64,000 bases of DNA from Demequina sp. NBRC 110056 (GTDB lineage Bacteria; Actinomycetota; Actinomycetes; Actinomycetales; Demequinaceae), in assembly GCF_002090155.1 (NCBI RefSeq), contig NZ_BBRM01000005.1:248001-312000 (forward strand). The letters run 5' to 3'. A program made the translations under genes and the position numbers. A model generated the notes under the pieces. The model ran no database searches, was not told the origin of the DNA, and worked only from the letters and a program-made list of their open reading frames with translations. Of this stretch, positions 61,309-64,000 are shown piece by piece (the stretch's first letter is position 1; each line of letters starts with the position of its first letter).

Positions 61309-62861
61309 CCGAGCCGGCGAGCGCATCGGCCCTGCCCCTGTCCGACGTCGCGCTCGTGCTGTCGCCGCAGGACGACGTCGCGGTCGCGACCCGCGACCTC
61401 GCGCACGACACCGTGCTGACCGGCGGGCCGGACGGCGACATCACGGTGGGCTCGAACATCGGCCGCGGCCACAAGGTCGCGCTGCGCGCCGTCGAGGCCG
61501 GAGCGCCGGTGCGCAAGTACGGCCAGGTGATCGGCCTCGCCAAGGTCCCGATCAAGCCCGGCGCGCACGTGCACGCCCACAACCTCGGCATGGACGACGG
61601 CGACCGCGAGATCGAGGTAGGCGTCGACCGTCGCCCCACCGTGCCCGCGTCCGAGCGCCGCACGTGGCAGGGCTACCGCCGCTCCGATGGCTCGTGGGGC
61701 ACCCGCAACTACATCGGCATCGTGACCTCGGTGAACTGCTCGGCGTCCACGGCACGCATGATCGCGGACCAGTTCCGCGGCCCCGTGCTGGACGCCTACC
61801 CGCACGTGGACGGCGTGGTGGCGCTGACGCACGACACCGGCTGCGGCCTGGTGCCCACCTCCGAGGGCGCCCAGGTCACGCGGCGCACGCTGCAGGGATA
61901 CGCCTCGCACCCGAACATGGCGGGGCTCTTGGTCCTGGGGCTGGGCTGCGAGATGCTGCCGGCCGCGACCATCCTCGACGGGCTCGCGCTGCGCGAGGAC
62001 CTGCCCGTCACCGAGCTCACCATCCAGGACACCGGCGGCATCCGCGCCACCGTCCGCGCAGGAGTCGCGGCCATCGAGTCGATGCTGCCCGGCGTCGAGG
62101 CGCTTCGCCGCGAGGAGGCGCCCGCGAGCGCGCTCGTGCTGGGCACCAACTGCGGCGGCTCGGACGGCTACTCCGGCATCACCGCCAACCCGGCCCTCGG
62201 GTTCGCCGGCGACCTGCTCATCGCGCAGGGAGGCGCCTCGGCCCTCGCGGAGACCCCCGAGGTCTACGGCGCCGAGCATCTGCTGCTGCGCCGCGCCGTC
62301 TCGCAAGACGTCGCCGACAAGCTGTTGGGCCGGCTGCGCTGGTGGGAGAAGTACGCCGCGGACGGCGGCGGCACGCTCGACAACAACCCCTCTCCCGGCA
62401 ACAAGGCCGGCGGGCTGACGACGATCCTCGAGAAGTCCCTCGGAGCGGTCGCGAAGTCAGGATCGTCGGAGCTCGTCGCCGTGCGCGAGTATGCGGAGAA
62501 GATCGATCTGCCCGGCCTGACCTTCATGGACACCCCGGGCTACGACCCGGTGTCCGTGACGGGTCTCGTGGCGGGCGGCGCGACCGTCGTGGTGTTCACC
62601 ACGGGCCGCGGATCCGTCCTGGGCTGCAAGCCGTCGCCGTCGATCAAGGTCGCCACCAACACCGAGACCTACGACCGCATGACCGAGGACATGGACCTCA
62701 ACGCGGGGCGCATCGTCGACGGCACCGCGACCCTCGAGGAGGTTGGCCGGGAGATCTTCGAGAAGATCCTGTCCGTCGCCTCGGGCGAGCAGACCGTGTC
62801 CGAGGAGCTGGACCTGGGCGCGGACGAGTTCGTGCCGTGGCAGCTGGGGACGGTGACCTGA
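61305..62861 (+). CDS. uxaA: Altronate dehydratase
   Basis: A 518-residue UxaA-type hydrolyase that converts D-altronate to KDG. It has the N-terminal SAF domain and the C-terminal catalytic domain with GWGTRNYIGI-like, CEMLPAAT, TNCGGSDGYSGIT, DNNPSPGNKAGGLTTI and MDTPGYDPVSVTGLVAGGA motifs; several cysteines may bind iron. GTG start overlaps the reductase stop. A GCGCATCGGC motif sits in codons 6-9 and encodes ASAL, a coding copy of the dispersed motif. With uxaC, the reductase, kdgK and eda, the galacturonate route is complete. Confidence 0.93.
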   Translation: MTEPASASALPLSDVALVLSPQDDVAVATRDLAHDTVLTGGPDGDITVGSNIGRGHKVALRAVEAGAPVRKYGQVIGLAKVPIKPGAHVHAHNLGMDDGDREIEVGVDRRPTVPASERRTWQGYRRSDGSWGTRNYIGIVTSVNCSASTARMIADQFRGPVLDAYPHVDGVVALTHDTGCGLVPTSEGAQVTRRTLQGYASHPNMAGLLVLGLGCEMLPAATILDGLALREDLPVTELTIQDTGGIRATVRAGVAAIESMLPGVEALRREEAPASALVLGTNCGGSDGYSGITANPALGFAGDLLIAQGGASALAETPEVYGAEHLLLRRAVSQDVADKLLGRLRWWEKYAADGGGTLDNNPSPGNKAGGLTTILEKSLGAVAKSGSSELVAVREYAEKIDLPGLTFMDTPGYDPVSVTGLVAGGATVVVFTTGRGSVLGCKPSPSIKVATNTETYDRMTEDMDLNAGRIVDGTATLEEVGREIFEKILSVASGEQTVSEELDLGADEFVPWQLGTVT

Positions 62862-62864
62862 GGC

Positions 62865-63368
62865 TCAGCCCTCGAGCTCGACGAACTCCCCCGTCGCGGT
62901 GTCCTTGCGGACGGTGCCCGCGGCGAAGAGTCGCGCGCCCATCGCGACGTGCACGCCAGGCGCGGCCAGCTGCGCGGCTGCGAGCGCGAAGCCGAGGTTC
63001 AGCTGGGCGTCCGAGCCGCTGACGGACTCTGGGCGCAGCGCTCCGGTGAGCACGACGGTCACGCCGTCAGGGATGCGCTCTGCCAGGTAGGAGGCCGTCT
63101 CCGCCATGGTGTCGGTGCCGTGCGTGATGACGATGGCGCGCTCGGGGCTCGCCGCGACGGCCTGCGCGAGGAGCTCGCGGTCCGCGTCGGTCATGTCGAG
63201 GCTGTCCTTGGCGAGCACGCGCGTCACCCGGATCGCGATCGACGGCACCACGGTGGCGAGCGTCCGCGCGACGGCGGGCTCCCCCACGCCCAGCTCGCCG
63301 CTGAGCAGGTACTCCTTGTCGATGGTCCCGCCCGCGGTCAGCACCGCGAGGTGAGTGGTCGTGCTCAT
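62865..63368 (-). CDS. Short asparaginase (N-terminal domain only)
   Basis: A 167-residue protein with the first asparaginase box AVLTAGGTIDKEY (catalytic Thr) and the second box AIVITHGTDTMAETA. It stops about half-way through the usual 320-residue enzyme, so the C-terminal domain is missing. Short asparaginase-like proteins of this size occur in several Actinobacteria, so this may be a true short family member, not a decayed gene. AAAGGGG precedes the ATG at 63368. It ends 3 bp after uxaA, so the genes converge. Confidence 0.75.
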   Translation of the reverse strand: MSTTTHLAVLTAGGTIDKEYLLSGELGVGEPAVARTLATVVPSIAIRVTRVLAKDSLDMTDADRELLAQAVAASPERAIVITHGTDTMAETASYLAERIPDGVTVVLTGALRPESVSGSDAQLNLGFALAAAQLAAPGVHVAMGARLFAAGTVRKDTATGEFVELEG

Positions 63369-63453
63369 GGCGCCCCTTTCCGTGCCGGCCAGCCCGGCAA
63401 GGATACGGGCCCGGACGGAGGGCCGATGCGCTCGCCGCGTGCCCGCTCGACCC

Positions 63454-64000
63454 TCACCCAAGCGTGACGACGGCTCCCAGCTCGAACGCACCCACCACGG
63501 CGACGACGGTGACGGCCACCACGGCGACGTCGAGCACACCGATGCGCAGCTGCGAGATCCGCAGCTCGCGACCCTGGTTCGCGGTGAAGCCGCGGGTCTC
63601 GAGGGACTCGACGGTGGTGCGCACGCTCTTGGCGGTGTTGAGGAAGATCGGATAGAACGCCTGCACCGCCCAGGTGCCCCACCGCAGCAGCGCCCGCCAC
63701 CCCAGGAACCCTCGCGGCCCGGGCGCGCTGCGCAGCCGCAGCCCCGTGAACACGACCCCGAACTCCTCGAACAGGATGGGCATCATCCGGTAGCCGTACG
63801 AGACGCCGAAGGCGAGCAGCTCGGGCGCGCGCCATGCCAGCAGACCTGTCGACAGGCTCTCCGGATCGAGCGACACGAAGGCCGCGATCGACGCCAGCGA
63901 CACCGTCGCGAGCTTGAGGTTCAGCTCGACCAGCGCGAGGGCCGTGCCCGCGTCGCCGCCGAAGAGCCACGCGGCGGCGAAGGCCCAAAAGAAGTCGCCC
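63454..64000 (-). CDS. ECF transporter transmembrane component T, partial
   Basis: The right end of the window cuts a membrane protein of the energy-coupling factor T family. Visible are at least four hydrophobic segments, FGVSYGYRMMPILFEEFGVVF, and the TRGF in SLETRGFTANQG that corresponds to the conserved Ala-Arg-Gly coupling motif contacting the ATPases. EcfT joins the ATP-binding subunits to a vitamin- or metal-specific S component, neither of which is visible here. The real start lies beyond position 64000. Confidence 0.8.
   Translation of the reverse strand, partial: GDFFWAFAAAWLFGGDAGTALALVELNLKLATVSLASIAAFVSLDPESLSTGLLAWRAPELLAFGVSYGYRMMPILFEEFGVVFTGLRLRSAPGPRGFLGWRALLRWGTWAVQAFYPIFLNTAKSVRTTVESLETRGFTANQGRELRISQLRIGVLDVAVVAVTVVAVVGAFELGAVVTLG

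Overview
The window is one continuous stretch of high-GC DNA from a Gram-positive actinobacterium. The gene order prfA-prmC-sua5-(WecA-like)-AtpI-atpB-E-F-H-A, the fused aldolase/dehydrogenase route for rhamnose, frequent GTG starts and 4-bp ATGA/GTGA gene overlaps all point to Actinomycetota, most likely the order Micrococcales (Cellulomonas/Demequina-like). That placement is inference from gene content. I saw no rRNA, tRNA, CRISPR array, recognisable transposase or prophage gene.

Layout. 1-7533 is a minus-strand housekeeping block: the F-type ATP synthase genes, an AtpI-like protein, a WecA-like transferase, Sua5, PrmC, RF1 and ribosomal protein L31. 7534-14560 holds a DUF559 nuclease-like gene bracketed by palindromic repeats, an ECF-type sigma factor with a membrane partner, rho, and a DUF6325/SHOCT/DUF389 operon. 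14559-22209 is a sugar region: a ROK regulator, a TIM-barrel isomerase, a Gfo/Idh/MocA dehydrogenase and a CUT2-type ABC importer of unknown substrate. 22347-26715 is a TetR-controlled heterodimeric ABC exporter. 26831-29253 has a GNAT enzyme, a ThuA-like protein and a second DUF559 gene bracketed by a different repeat. 29303-39326 is amino-acid and tRNA metabolism (thrB, thrC, hom, lysA, argS), interrupted by a DUF817 protein, a low-molecular-weight phosphatase, small acidic proteins and an orphan ArsR-ArsC fusion. 41958-50546 is an L-rhamnose locus, from LacI regulator and mutarotase through isomerase, kinase and aldolase/lactaldehyde dehydrogenase to an FMN lactate dehydrogenase. 50763-53663 has a MazF-type toxin-antitoxin pair, a divergent ArsR/flavoprotein pair and a deazaflavin-type reductase. 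53831-62861 is a divergent uronate locus (uxaC-gfo-eda-kdgK and lacI-uxuB-uxaA). The right end has a short asparaginase and a partial EcfT.

How the genes work together. The rhamnose and uronate loci give complete routes from L-rhamnose and D-galacturonate to central metabolism. These are the two backbone sugars of rhamnogalacturonan I, so plant-derived pectin is a reasonable inferred carbon source, although no pectinase lies in the window. LacI-type operators can be read directly at both loci.

The most unusual signal is in the repeats. Four copies of a 53-bp nested palindrome, three copies of a 23-bp repeat and about a dozen intergenic copies of GCCGATGCGC are present. Each of the two DUF559 genes is bracketed by an inverted or palindromic repeat pair, a layout resembling the REP-flanked RAYT genes of other bacteria and possibly an undescribed dispersal or maintenance system.
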